64,000 nt of DNA from Lucinisca nassula (lineage: Eukaryota; Mollusca; Bivalvia; Lucinida; Lucinidae). The stretch covers positions 150,725,596 to 150,789,595 of the forward strand of contig OY757010.1 in the NCBI GenBank assembly GCA_963580285.1. Reading direction: 5' to 3'. Below are positions 33,229 to 43,180 of the stretch, in pieces; the stretch's first letter is position 1; each line of letters opens with the position of its first letter. The notes beneath the pieces were generated by a model. It searched no databases. It was given only the letters and a program-made list of their open reading frames with translations, and was not told where the DNA came from. The position numbers were made by a program, and so were the translations under genes.

Positions 33229-33585
33229 AAAAAGAAATTCGATCAATTAAGGTGATTCTGGTGAGTATATTTAATTTTATCACAAACACATAATAAGTAT
33301 AATCAAATTCAAACATCATAAGGCCAAAAAGAATTAATTTAATCGATGAATTTGAAAGAAATTCGGAATTGTTAATACTCTTTCGCCGCCTTGGCTTTTA
33401 TACCCCTGGATTTCGGAAAACAGTTATTAAAAGATAAATAGGCAATGTAGATACGTGAAACTACTTGTAGTTATATCTAGTTTCTAATAATTTAATCCCA
33501 CATTCACCAAAATATATATCTAACTTGTATCTAGAGACTAAAAAAAAATTTTCGGTAGGCTCGGCCTTGGCTTTTATACCGGACC

Positions 33586-33754
33586 GGAAATTACTGCTTT
33601 GAAACTGGGAGCATGACTGGAATTCTAGGAAAATTAAGGTGGGAGTCTCTCAAGAAAAGAAGAGACAGTAGGCTCATACTCTTATACAAAGGTCTAAAGG
33701 GTGCTGCCAGCATTCCAACAGATGACCTTGTTCCCCCAGCTAGGCACTGCAGAA
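33586..33754 (+). pseudogene. LINE post-RT fragment
   Basis: CFETGSMTGILGKLRWESLK continues the frame of the fragment ending at 29297 and reaches VPPARHCR before transposon X2. It is broken only by insertion at this junction. Confidence 0.88.
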
Positions 33755-34706
33755 GAATCTGGGTCAACTCGGCCCTGAGTCAAGTCGGCCTGAGTCAACT
33801 CGGTCGGGTCAACTCGGCCTGGTCAAGTCGGACCCTAATATAAATTTAGCCTGTCCTTGATGAAATCATATGCTATATCTCTTATATGATATATTATCTG
33901 TGTTATCCTTCTGTTTTTCTGTCTTTCGGTAATTCATATTCAATACATCTTTTCCAGCAGACCTCTATGGCATTGCTGGATAGTCACACAATATTATCAT
34001 CTCGAATCAATTTGTGGGCAGCAGGCTAATATCATTTAGGACAACTTCTAACCAATACTTAAGATGTGGCGTGGTAATTATACTAGACTGGAAAACTACT
34101 CAACGGACCAGAAATGAATGTTAACCTCTGATGTGAATCTTGGGCCCATGATGGGTTCGAGTGTGAATGAAAATAATAATAATGATAATAATAATAATTG
34201 TCTCTTTGTAGGATGGAGTGCAACAATAAATATGTATTTAGAGTGCATGATTAATGGTCTCATCAATATCTTAACCCTGTCGATTGCTGTTTATGTCTGA
34301 TTTTCATCATGTTGGAAGAAAGAGGGAGGAAAAAAAAAAAAAAATTAAATAAATACTCCTCTATACTATGAGTTATTACGCAGACACTACTTGTGAAAGA
34401 TTATACTTGTGAGTTATCTCGGCCAGTAGAAGGCTTTGAAATGAAATGAAATGAATGTATACATTTGATGTTCACGTACACGAACTAAATACTTTTTTGA
34501 TCAATACAGCTTGAAGATGTGCATTTAACAGCTTGAAGATGTGCATTTAAGTCCAAACTAATAATTTTCAGAAAATATAACTTTGGTCAAAGGCGAAAAG
34601 AATTGTCCATCCACTAATGATTTGTCATATAATGGCAGGCCGAGTTGACTTGAGGCCGAGTTGACTCAGGGGCCGAGTTGGTTACAGGCCGAGTTGACCC
34701 GTTTCC
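33755..34706. mobile_element. DNA transposon X2 (8-bp TSD), 952 bp
   Basis: Flanked by CTGCAGAA at 33747-33754 and 34707-34714. The left end is GAATCTGGGTCAACTCGGCC and the right end read inward is GGAAACGGGTCAACTCGGCC. Both ends carry several repeats of a GTCAACTCGGCC-like motif (33764-33838 and 34638-34700). The interior is AT-rich without a transposase. It shares TIR design with X1 and X3. Confidence 0.88.
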
Positions 34707-34960
34707 CTGCAGAAAGCACCACTCAATGACATTTCAGACCCTTACTGCAAGAACGGACATTTATAAAGAATCTTTCTTCCCCCGAACCATTAGAGATTGG
34801 AATGCCCTTCCGATACGATTATTTCGACGCTGAAGGTGCTGAGGATTGTGTAGCTAAGTTTACCTCTGGTTAGAGCTAGGTACTAACTTCCCATATCACA
34901 CGTCCTGGTGTATGAATGTCATTTGACGTGTCACCAGTAATAATTCTGATTCTGATCCAC
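34707..34960 (+). pseudogene. LINE C-terminus and 3' end
   Basis: HHSMTFQTLTARTDIYK and SFFPRTIRDWNALP are the standard LINE C-terminal block. An indel near 34815 shifts the rest (AEGAEDCVAKFT). The 3' UTR has CTGGTGTATGAATGTCATTT, GACGTGTCACCAGTAATAAT and an ATTCTG microsatellite tail. A SINE-tail-like GAAA stretch follows at 34975-35015. Confidence 0.85.
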
Positions 34961-35225
34961 CTGCACGTAAACCTCGTGAGAGGGTGTTGCAGTATATATA
35001 AAGAAAGAAAGAAACAGAAGTCATTCTGACCCATAATTGGGTACTTAAGTAAATCTCTTATGCATCAAACCTTTTATTTCTAGACAGCTGGATATAGACG
35101 GACAACAAAAACAAACAAATCCCGCGCCAATGTAGAGGGAGTTCGATCATCTACCAGACCATGGTAGCGGAAGTCAAATTGTGCACGTTCTTCCCATGAT
35201 TTCCATGTTGTTGTTTTTTGTTCAC

Positions 35226-35290
35226 CGGTCAGAATCAGAATTGTTACTGGTGACACGTCAAATGACATTCATACACCGGTGTGATCGAAC
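35226..35290 (-). mobile_element. LINE 3' end, second copy in inverse orientation
   Basis: GGTCAGAATCAGAATTGTTA plus CTGGTGACACGTCAAATGAC is the reverse complement of the LINE 3' end at 34894-34957. It is only the 3' end, 5'-truncated. Confidence 0.75.
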
Positions 35291-35387
35291 GACGTCTGGT
35301 AGATGTATGGTACACAGACCCTCTATTTCTTGAATAGAAGCAGTCTTGACAAAGGTGACAGGACATCTCGGCCCCTAACAAACTCGG

Positions 35388-36606
35388 GGGAAAGTATAAA
35401 ACCCGGGAGTAACGGCCGGGAGCCGGGAGTAAAATCCGGGAGTACATTTTGACAATCGAATAAAGATTCTAAACATTCATATATCAGGATGAAATTTGGA
35501 CCAAAAGTAGAATATAGACTCCTCTTAAAAATGCATATAAGTTTTAACATTATTATCAAGTACTTTTCAAGATATGAACCGAAATATACGACCATGTCGC
35601 AAAATGTTCGCCCGGGAGTAACTTTTGCGGTATTGATGATGTCAAGCATTTTGCAAAATATGTTCAGTCTGGGGTTTCTACAAGAATTACTGTATGTATT
35701 ATCAATTAAAAACAAATCGGAGATGAGAAAAATGCAAAAATAAAGTTATTTCATCGCTCCGTCTAGTAAATAATCGACCCGGGAGTGGGCCGGGAGTAAT
35801 TTCTGGGTTGAAATCGGCGTTTATTTGCCTTATTATCGGCCTTACTGCTTATATCACATACATTCTATTTCTTAAAGGTTTGTCAGAAGAAAAGCTGAGA
35901 TTCAGTATGGAGTACAAGTATTCATTTACTTGTCATATTGGGACTCTGAACACATCCAAAGCCCAACCCATCTCACGCCCTGCTCCTGAGGTGATTGATT
36001 ATGTGACCCGGGAATTTATATTAGGCGTTATTTGTTTTATGGCCGTATAATGAAGAAAAAATGACACAAATTACACCTGCAGTCTGATCAGTGCCTTTGT
36101 TATAAGCTGTCAGGGTAGTACGACTACGTTTATTAAATACAATGTATGTGCCATAGGCAATAATGCAAATAACCGCCGATTTCAACCCAGAAATTACTCC
36201 CGGCCTACTCCCGGTTCAATTACTTACTTCACGGAGGGATGAAATATCTTTATTTTTGTATTTTTCTAATCTTTGATATGTTTTTAATTGATAATACATC
36301 AACCTATTCTTGTAGCAATCCCAGACAGAACATATTTTGCAAAATCCTTGACATCGTCAATACCGCAAAAGCTACTCCCGGGCGAAAATCTTGCGACATG
36401 ATCATATATTTCGGTTTATATGTTGAAAAGTACTCGATTATAAATATAAAACTTATATGCATTTTAAAGAGTAGTCTATATTCTACTTTTGATCCAAATT
36501 TTATCCAGATATGTGAATGTTTTATACCTTTATTCGATTGTCAAAATTTACTCCCGGATTTTACTCCCGGCTCCCGGCTGTTACTCCCGGGTTTTATACT
36601 TTCCCC
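35388..36606. mobile_element. Foldback element Y with about 430-bp inverted arms
   Basis: Left arm about 35388-35830, right arm about 36168-36606. The ends are GGGAAAGTATAAAACCCGGG and its inverse, with CCGGGAGTAA-type motifs repeated in each arm. The arms are roughly 85-90 percent alike by eye, so the unit should fold into a very long hairpin. AAACTCGG flanks it (35380-35387 and 36607-36614), and removal restores the subterminal repeat of X3. The mirror-image frames at 35323-35715 (-) and 36239-36637 (+) reflect the inverted arms. Confidence 0.88.
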
Positions 36607-36699
36607 AAACTCGGCCCCTGACAAACTCGGCCCCTAGCAAACTCGGCCCCTACAAACTCGGCCCCTGACAAACTCGGCCCCTAAAATTAGAATATGTAT

Positions 36700-36990
36700 A
36701 TATTAGTGTTGGAATTGACTTATTATCAAAATATTATACATATTTTAATGTACATATGCCTAATTATCTTTTGATCTCATTTTGATGAAATTATGAGTAA
36801 TTCATCTCACATGAGTTAAATGAACCTTATGCCGTTGATTGAACCAGTGACATGCTGCTATGGGTCCACTGTCACTCACCTTCCGATGTAATTAATAAAC
36901 TAATTGATTGATTGGCGTGTAATTACATCTCTGACACTTAAAAAAGACTAGTAGTATGTTCTGTTGCGCACTTACAAAAATTGAACCATT
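36700..36990. other. Interior of X3, no gene seen
   Basis: AT-rich sequence with no recognised repeats or motifs. Confidence 0.5.
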
Positions 36991-37094
36991 TTGCTTTTAT
37001 TATCATTTGCAGGGTTTGACCATTCCACAACCATTAGCCTTTTTTTCTATTAATACTAATGATTTTGATTGTTTGAAACCCTCGTCAACATTGT

Positions 37095-37360
37095 ATGGGT
37101 CATTTTGTAGACGTTGCTTCCAATTTTGTCGGACTTTCACCCGACACTGAGATGAAATGACATCTCAAGCCCTACCGCCCGATGAAACCAGAATGTTTAT
37201 ATGCATTGGACGATCTGATTCACACCGCTTTGCCTGGGCAGGCTTAGTTTGCCTGGGCAGGCTTAGGCCTTCTAAGCAGTTTACCAGTAATCGTGTGTGG
37301 TCACATGCAGCTCTGCGTGGAAGCATCATGCAGGCCAAAGCCCCGATGGGCGGGGGCGAA
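37095..37360 (+). repeat. Dispersed short repeat R1, copy 3
   Basis: It has the same phrases as the copy at 24478 (GGACTTTCACCCGACACTGA, CCGCTTTGCCTGGGCAGGCT). GCCTGGGCAGGCTTAG is locally duplicated in tandem (about 37230-37265). Confidence 0.8.
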
Positions 37361-37499
37361 TATTGTTTTCTATAGGTTTACATTTGGTTTTACACTGGAA
37401 ATGTTAATACCACAAAAACCGCCTATTCTAAAATATTGAATTTTTCAACACCCAAACATGAAAATTTTCAGATGAAACATGAACATATTTTTTTTATTT

Positions 37500-37700
37500 C
37501 TGCTATAAACATAGATTTTGGGTACTTGTTAGAACCACATTGACAGAGCGATTCTGACAAGTACCAACAATCTGACAATCTATGTTTTTGAGCAAACAGA
37601 TTTGGGTACTTGTAAAAACGGCATCGACGAGGCGGTTCTTACAAGAACCAACAATCGATGTTTTTGAGAGGAAAAGAGTAAATTTGATATAAACCCTTGT
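37500..37700. repeat. Two-hairpin MITE copies (pair)
   Basis: ACATAGATTTTGGGTACTTG begins one hairpin (37510-37592), and TTTGGGTACTTGTAAAAACG with its complement ACAATCGATGTTTTTGAG forms the second (37605-37665). TAAACCCCAGTTTTACTATA follows as the shorter companion hairpin arm. Confidence 0.75.
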
Positions 37701-38079
37701 AAACCCCAGTTTTACTATATAAAAATGTGGTTGCAGGTGGTCGAAATTATATAGGCATGTTTTCGTGATGTCACACTCAATTCCAACCCAGACCCAATTA
37801 CAGCATGGGTTTCCGTGATCTTTTATCGTGGCTAAGATTTCGTATTAAAAACGATAAATATGCTCAAACATTCTGTGAAACTGCCCATCCACCTTCCAAA
37901 TTGATTCTCGGAAACAAAAACATTTATTTTAGGACCTAAATGCTGCTAGGTATTGAGTTTTTATGGACGGAGTTGAATGGGGGCCGAGTTTGCTAGGGGC
38001 CGAGTTTGTCAGGGGCCGGGTTTGTCAGGGGCCGAGTGTGTTAGGGGCCGAGATGTCCATAAATCTTGACAAACATGGG

Positions 38080-38210
38080 TTGCACACTAATGTCCGGAAA
38101 TTGTCCGGGAAGTGGGAGTTTGTGGTGCGTTATCCCTAATTGCTCCACTTCGGGTGGTCAAAAATTAATAAAATTAGTATCAAATAAAATTTTAAGCTCC
38201 ATTCTAAAAG

Positions 38211-38248
<38 letters not shown>

Positions 38249-38497
38249 ACAATTTAGGAGTCAATTTTTTAAGTTAATTTTTCCGGGAAATTCTCGGACA
38301 AATCGACTTCAGAAATGGAACCTTAATCTGTTATAAATGAAAAATATTGTTTAATAATATTTTCGAATGGAGCTTAAAATTTTATTTGATACTAATTTTA
38401 TTAATTTCTGATCACCCGAAGTGGAGATATTAGGGATAACGCACCACTAACCCCATTTCCCGGACAATTTCCGGCCATTTCCCGGACAATAGTGTTC
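38080..38497. mobile_element. Foldback MITE of about 415 bp
   Basis: The left arm (about 38080-38210) and right arm (38362-38497) are inverted repeats: GGAAATTGTCCGGGAAGTGG, GTGGTGCGTTATCCCTAAT and CTCCACTTCGGGTG match the right arm read inward. The loop holds an A run (38213-38246). It is adjacent to but outside X3. Confidence 0.8.
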
Positions 38498-38609
38498 GCA
38501 CCTTTCGCCGCCATCTTTGTTACGTATGGTGCGACGTATCTACCAGAGTAACCCACGCTTTAGTCTGGTTCAACCAGAGTGACGTCACACTTTCCCGCCA
38601 TGCTACCAG

Positions 38610-39085
38610 ACCGCTACCAGATAGATTGGTTCCCCTTCGTTATTAACTTATTACCTCCCCATTCGGTACGCACATAACGATAGGTAGCGAGTAAATTGAT
38701 TTGAGGTAGAGAATCCTACTCTTACCACTGCGCATGCCTACAAGAGCGCATCTGTTAATTTAAAATACTGCAGAAGTGGGCCAGCTGGCTGTGTATTACT
38801 CATTGTAAATTGTATCTGCGAGTGTTAAAAAGATACATATTTCAAGATAATAATAAGAATTTCACTAGTCTATGTAAAATAAATTATTACAAATTATTTC
38901 AGTATACTAAGTTTCGATCTTTTTGTTTCATCAGGTATGACTGACTCAGCAGTTAACCTTGCTGAACTCGGGTATTTCCAATACACGTCAGTGCTTATGC
39001 TATAAATAGACGTAATGGCTTCTGCTAGCTACCAATCGTTATGTTGTAGCCACCTAGCGGAGACATTTACGACAAGGGAACCAAT
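38610..39085. mobile_element. Probable MITE with TCTGGTAGC-type inverted ends
   Basis: CTACCAGATAGATTGGTTCC (about 38625) is matched in inverted orientation by GGAACCAATCTAGCTACCAG (39078-39097). The interior has no coding signal. Confidence 0.55.
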
Positions 39086-39248
39086 CTAGCTACCAGACTG
39101 AGTTCGATCACACTTTGGTTAACCACTGGTTAACCACGGTACTTGATCGAACTACTTCTACACACTTCCGGCGGGAATACCTAAGCACCGCAAAGGCTGG
39201 CAAAGACGGTCCCTGGACAATTCGGCCCATAACAGGGTCTCCCTATTT

Positions 39249-39310
39249 GGTGACAAGAAGTGACAAGAGGTGACAAGAAGTGACAAGAGGTGACAAGAAG
39301 TAACAAGAGC
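39249..39310 (+). repeat. 10-bp tandem repeat TGACAAGARG
   Basis: About six units alternate strictly between TGACAAGAAG and TGACAAGAGG, so the true higher-order period is 20 bp. A solitary transposon-like terminus (GGACAATTCGGCCCATAAC) lies just upstream at 39215. Confidence 0.9.
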
Positions 39311-39587
39311 TATTTTATGGTGAAAGAAACTTTCTAACACAAAATTAAACTATATTATTGCTTAAAATGATAAATTTAATGTTATTCTTGAGTTAGAAAT
39401 TAATTTTGGCCTTTAAAGACGTTTGGAGGAAAAAGCAACATGCTTTATTCAGACGTTTAACCTCATTCTCTTTATATACAAAGTCATTTCATTTTACAAG
39501 CAAAAAAAGTAAATTTTACGTGGGTATTATTTTTCTCTGCTCATAAACATAGACTGTGGGTACTCGTTATAACCGAAGAAGGGGGTT

Positions 39588-39661
<74 letters not shown>

Positions 39662-39867
39662 TAAGTAAAGTCTTTATTTTACGAGGGTTACAAATTTAGC
39701 ATAGGAGCTAATCTTCCATGAGGTCCTCAAAACATTTACAATATATACACAAGCATTAAAACATAATATACAAATACAGCTAACAAAAATACAAGTAGCT
39801 GTCAGGAAAGAAAGAAAAAAAAAAACATAATGAAAATATGTGTATTGTGTGTGTGTGCATAATGTGT

Positions 39868-39868
39868 G

Positions 39869-39946
<78 letters not shown>

Positions 39947-39974
39947 GACAGTTACATGTACACTAACATTTACA

Positions 39975-40006
<32 letters not shown>
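39868..40006 (+). repeat. GT and AT microsatellites
   Basis: TG repeat from about 39870 to 39943 and AT repeat from about 39978 to 40006, within the 3' UTR of the LINE. Cys-Val and Tyr-Ile frames over them are artefacts. Confidence 0.95.
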
Positions 40007-40009
<3 letters not shown>

Positions 40010-40041
40010 TCTATTTACTCGTCTTTGAGATTAATCACCAG

Positions 40042-40350
40042 TCAACCATTTGATGCAGTTTCTATGAAAGCTTCAGCGGACTGAGAATGCTTGATACTGT
40101 TTGGCAGAGAATTCCATATAAGGCACCCAGAGTATCTCACTGACTGTTTAAAGAGCTCCTTCTTTGGTTTTAGTGGGATAAAACACCCAGATATAGTTGA
40201 TCTGAGGGATGGTATTGTTTCATTTGCCTGTCTTAGCACAAAATGTTCAGAAATATAAGTAGGGGCCAAACCATTGTAAGCCTTAAACATTAATTTTGCT
40301 TTTCTAATAAATATTCTGTCAAAAATAGACATAATTCCAAGTGTGCTCAT
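40042..40350 (-). pseudogene. LINE RT C-terminal block
   Basis: IFIRKAKLMFKAYNGLAPTY ... GCFIPLKPKKELFKQSVRYS ... LIWNSLPNSIKHSQSAEAFI is the conserved C-terminal end of CR1/Jockey ORF2. It ends at about 40042, before the 3' UTR. Confidence 0.88.
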
Positions 40351-40929
40351 AGCTTCTGTAATACTTTCTACACTTTAGTCTAAAATGACACGGCAAGCTC
40401 GTTTTTGTAATCTTAAGAGCTTAGTTTTATTACTTTCAGATGTATTACCCCAGACAATGTTATAGAAAACTATATGGGTCTGGATGTAGGATTTGTAATA
40501 CTGCACTCTGTGACAGAGAGTTAAAAATTCTTTATTTTTGAAAAAAAAAGCCAATGCTTGAACTGATTTTCTTAGAGAGATATTTCACATGTTCTAACCA
40601 TGACAAGTTATGGTCTACAAAAACTCCCAGAACTTTTTCAGGCTCACTGTACCTAAATTATCATTTTTGTATTTAAGAGTCCGGCCTTCATTTTCCATTC
40701 TCTGCCTTCTTTGGGATGTTGTTATCAACATCAGTTTACTTTTTTCTGTATTTACAACCGTACCATTGCATTTACACCACATACTCAGTTTATTTATAGC
40801 TTGCTGTAAATTCTGCTCAATATCGGTTGTAGATCCTTGTATATCAAATAATGTGGTGTCATCGGCATACAGTTCGGCATATATATCCTTGATGTAAAGT
40901 GGTAAACCATTTATGAAAAGAAGGAATAA

Positions 40930-41190
40930 TTATGGTCCCAAAATAGAACCTTGAGGAACCATATATGCTACAGACTTTAATTCTGATTTTGTGTTATACA
41001 AAGAAATCTGCTGTTGTCTATGAGTTAGGTATGTTTTAAACCATGTGGAAGTTTCTTCACTGATTTCATATAATTTCAGTTTTGTCAACAAAATTTCATG
41101 ATCAACAAGGTCAAAGGCTTTTCTGAAATCTATAAATAATACTCCTACCATTTTGTCATTATCAAGAGCATTTAGCCATGCATCTACCAT
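40930..41190 (-). pseudogene. LINE reverse transcriptase fragment (motifs A-B)
   Basis: Contains GVLFIDFRKAFDLVDHEILL (motif A with catalytic D), TYLTHRQQQISLYNT, and VPQGSILGP (motif B). A stop follows directly, and motif C (YADD) continues in another register downstream. The catalytic residues are intact but the frame is not. Confidence 0.9.
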
Positions 41191-41329
41191 ACTTAAGAGT
41201 GCCGTTTCATAAGAATGTTTGGGCCCAAAAGCCAGAATGTGTTTTATGAAGCAGCTCGTATGTGTTAAGATGGTGCATTAGGGAGTCATGAACATGTTTT
41301 TCAAGAATTTTAGACAGTGGGGGTTGACC

Positions 41330-41760
41330 ATATTTACCGACAAGAGATTTTTCAAATAAACTGGGGCTCAAAAACAATGTCGTCTCATTTTATAAATAAA
41401 AATCGGGTTTAACCAAGATTCATATGATTTTCCTACATGTGAAAGCCCATTTTATATAGAGAAAAACTGGGCTTACCCATTATGATGTTTGTTTCTTTGA
41501 ATTGGCGTTTAACGTTCCCGTAAACATTATTTAGGTCATTTTCGAGACGTTGCTTCCAATTTTGTTGGACTTTTACCCGACATTGAGATGAAATGACTTC
41601 TCAAGCCCTGCCGCCCAATAAACCAGAAGGCTCTTATGCATCGGACGATCTGACTCACACCGCTTTGCCTGGGGAGGCTTAGTCCTTCTAAGCGGTTTAC
41701 CAGCACTCGTGTGTGGTCAGATTCAGCTCTGCATGGAAGCACCATTCAGCCCAATCTATT
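41330..41760 (+). repeat. Composite R1 element, copy 4
   Basis: 41330-41480 is the inverse of the flank at 25160-25330 (CAAAAACAATGTCGTCTCAT, GAAAGCCCATTTTATATAGA). 41485-41760 is R1 (CCGCTTTGCCTGGGGAGGCT, CAGCTCTGCATGGAAGCACC). The LINE 39589-41318 lies inside the far side of this element. Confidence 0.75.
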
Positions 41761-41864
41761 TCTTTCTTTCTTTCTTCTTATACTGCGATCAGTCACATTT
41801 GACCATTACTCGCAGGTGTACATTACATACACTCCAGGTTGCAGGGTTGAAAAATAGAAGTGGA

Positions 41865-42125
41865 GGCAATGATCAGGAATCGATACAATCAACCCACAGC
41901 TCCCATCATAGACACCAAAGGGAAAGACGCACAAACATGAAAGAACAGACCCTTATGGAAACACCAACAGCGGAAAGCCAAAAGGACAGTTACTTTCCCA
42001 AAAAATGGCCAATAGGCTATCAAAAATAAAATAAGCGACACAAACACCCAAAGACAAACCATAACTAAGATAAACCGCGACAGAAGAACCGCCTTGGAAC
42101 AGTCAGCGGAAACGAATTCCACAGA
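41865..42125 (-). mobile_element. Diverged PLE 3' UTR fragment
   Basis: Resembles the PLE 3' end module (ATCAGGAATCGATACAATCA, GACACCAAAGGGAAAG, ACAGTTACTTTCCC) but is more diverged than the copies from 42377 onward. It is followed by a SINE. Confidence 0.65.
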
Positions 42126-42128
42126 AAG

Positions 42129-42372
42129 CCTACACAGTAATCATGTAAGTACGGTAGGGGTCTTTAACCTGCACAGGAGATGACTCTTCCTGCACAGGGG
42201 ACCTCCAGTTAACATCCCGATCCGAAGGACGGTGCACTTTTTGGCATCCAGCCCTGCAAATGATGCCAATGGCGCGTGTTCGGACAACGAAATAATCACC
42301 GCCTCCGGGGATCGAACCGGGGACCTCTAGCATCAGAGGAAAATGCACAAACACTGAGCTATCACGCTCCTC
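42129..42372 (-). mobile_element. tRNA-derived SINE, minus-strand copy
   Basis: GGGGATCGAACCGGGGACCT (inverse B box) and TGAGCTATCACGCTC (inverse A box), with body wording CCGATCCGAAGGACGGTGCA as in the SINE at 18962. It sits between two PLE 3' UTR pieces. Confidence 0.8.
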
Positions 42373-42376
42373 CAAA

Positions 42377-42922
42377 GTAGAAGTATAACAAAGATCAGGA
42401 ATCAATACAATTAACTTACTCCACCCATCCCAGACACCAAAGGGAAAGAAACACAAACATGAAGCGACCAGACCATAATGGAAAACCTAAACAAAGGAAG
42501 ACCGTAAGAACAGTTACTTTCCCACAAAATGGCCAATTGGCCATCCAAAATAAAAAGACACAAGTGATACACACAGTAAGTAACAAACAACAACATAAAT
42601 AAATCGCCATAGAAGAACCGCCTTGGAACGGTCAGTGGAAAGAATTCCACTGGGGGGGGGGGGGGGGGGGGGCTTAAATCGATTTTACATGGACATAATC
42701 CTCGCCCTTACCTCTGACGCGGCATACACTAATTTTGTTTAGTCCGTCCGTATGACGGCTTCCTAACTCATCAGTGTAACATCCCCGAGAACATACAAAT
42801 AAAAAAAAAACTACAGAGATAGTACAGAAACAAGGTTGAGGACTCGACACCATACAACAACATAATTGCTTGAGCAAAAGAAAACCAACAGTTAGGCTCC
42901 GAGGGGCCCGACCAAAGACGGA
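42377..42922 (-). mobile_element. PLE 3' UTR copy
   Basis: Same module as in the copies at 45412, 47348, 47908 and 49297. It begins AAGTAGAAGTATAACAAAG (the 3' terminus on the minus strand) and includes GAACCGCCTTGGAACGGTCA, CCACT plus a 21-nt G tract (42652-42672), and CTAACTCATCAGTGTAACAT. No coding part is present. Confidence 0.8.
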
Positions 42923-43036
42923 TAAATAAATAAATAAAACAGTAATTTTAATTTGTTTCAAATTAAATCTTATTGTTATGATTATATTCTGTCTATTTCG
43001 CTCTATCTCTTCTCTCTTTCTCCCTCTCTCTCTCTC

Positions 43037-43082
<46 letters not shown>

Positions 43083-43180
43083 GAGTTCAAAGAGAAGACT
43101 CAGATCAGCCTGCACAGACTGACATATCCGAATCGCTGATCTCTGCTGTGTGTGTGTGTGTGTGTGTGTTGGGGGGAGGC
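42922..43180. repeat. AAAT, CT and GT microsatellites
   Basis: AAAT repeats at about 42925-42942, CT-rich tracts at 43000-43080, and GT repeat at 43148-43170. Frames with Arg-Glu runs here are low complexity. Confidence 0.9.

Larger units (their letters stand above)
29298..33585. mobile_element. DNA transposon X0 (9-bp TSD), non-autonomous
   Basis: Flanked by GGAAATTAC at 29289-29297 and 33586-33594. The left end is GGCCGGGTATAAAAGCCAAG. The right end read inward is GGTCCGGTATAAAAGCCAAG. A second, internal pair occurs: AGGGGTATAAAAGCCAAGGC (29518) and GCCTTGGCTTTTATACCCCT (about 33388-33407). No transposase motif was seen in the interior. It hosts a SINE (31479-31807) and a tandem-repeat element (32221-33228). 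A 9-bp duplication with G-starting termini would suit a Mutator-like element, as a suggestion only. Confidence 0.85.
25479..34960 (+). mobile_element. CR1/Jockey-like LINE, 5'-truncated, split by three DNA transposons
   Basis: LINE sequence occupies 25479-25661, 28935-29297, 33586-33754 and 34707-34960. The pieces give, in order, the RT palm (LYINDISADIDSEIRLFADDC), the thumb and post-RT region (IKYLGVTITHDLRWNTHI, LVRPILEYGSCIWDP, NRAARFVTGNY), then MTGILGKLRWESLKKRR and VPPARHC, and finally FFPRTIRDWNALP. The 3' end carries CATTTGACGTGTCACCAGTA and an ATTCTG tail. Reading frame and peptide are continuous across each junction when the insertion and one target copy are removed. There is one additional indel near 34815. 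Confidence 0.92.
35354..38065. mobile_element. DNA transposon X3 (8-bp TSD)
   Basis: Flanked by TTGACAAA at 35346-35353 and 38066-38073. The left end is GGTGACAGGACATCTCGGCC and the right end read inward is GATTTATGGACATCTCGGCC. Subterminal arrays repeat AAACTCGGCCCCTGAC every 15-16 bp (36607-36690 after the nested element; right side 37980-38060). The interior carries repeat R1 (37095-37360) and two two-hairpin MITE copies. No transposase was found. Confidence 0.85.
39589..41318 (-). mobile_element. CR1/Jockey-like LINE, 5'-truncated, with TAAG tail
   Basis: On the minus strand: KILEKHVHDSLMHHLNTYEL at the 5' side, RT motif A FIDFRKAFDLVDHEILL, motif B VPQGSILGP (41190-40930), motif C ELYADDTTLFDI (about 40880-40845), then a C-terminal block (40350-40042, SVRYSGCLIWNSLPNSIKHS). 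The 3' UTR ends TAAAATAAAGACTTTACTTA and a TTAC microsatellite (39589-39670). GGGGGTTA (39581-39588) and GGGGGTTG (41319-41326) are likely target copies. GT, AT and in-frame breaks make it inactive. Confidence 0.9.

Noticed and set aside
35323..36637. Two related 130-codon frames on opposite strands
   Set aside because: They are mirror images made by the inverted arms of the foldback element. There are no domain motifs.
39840..40084. Cys-Val and Tyr-Ile repeat proteins
   Set aside because: Translation of GT and AT microsatellites.
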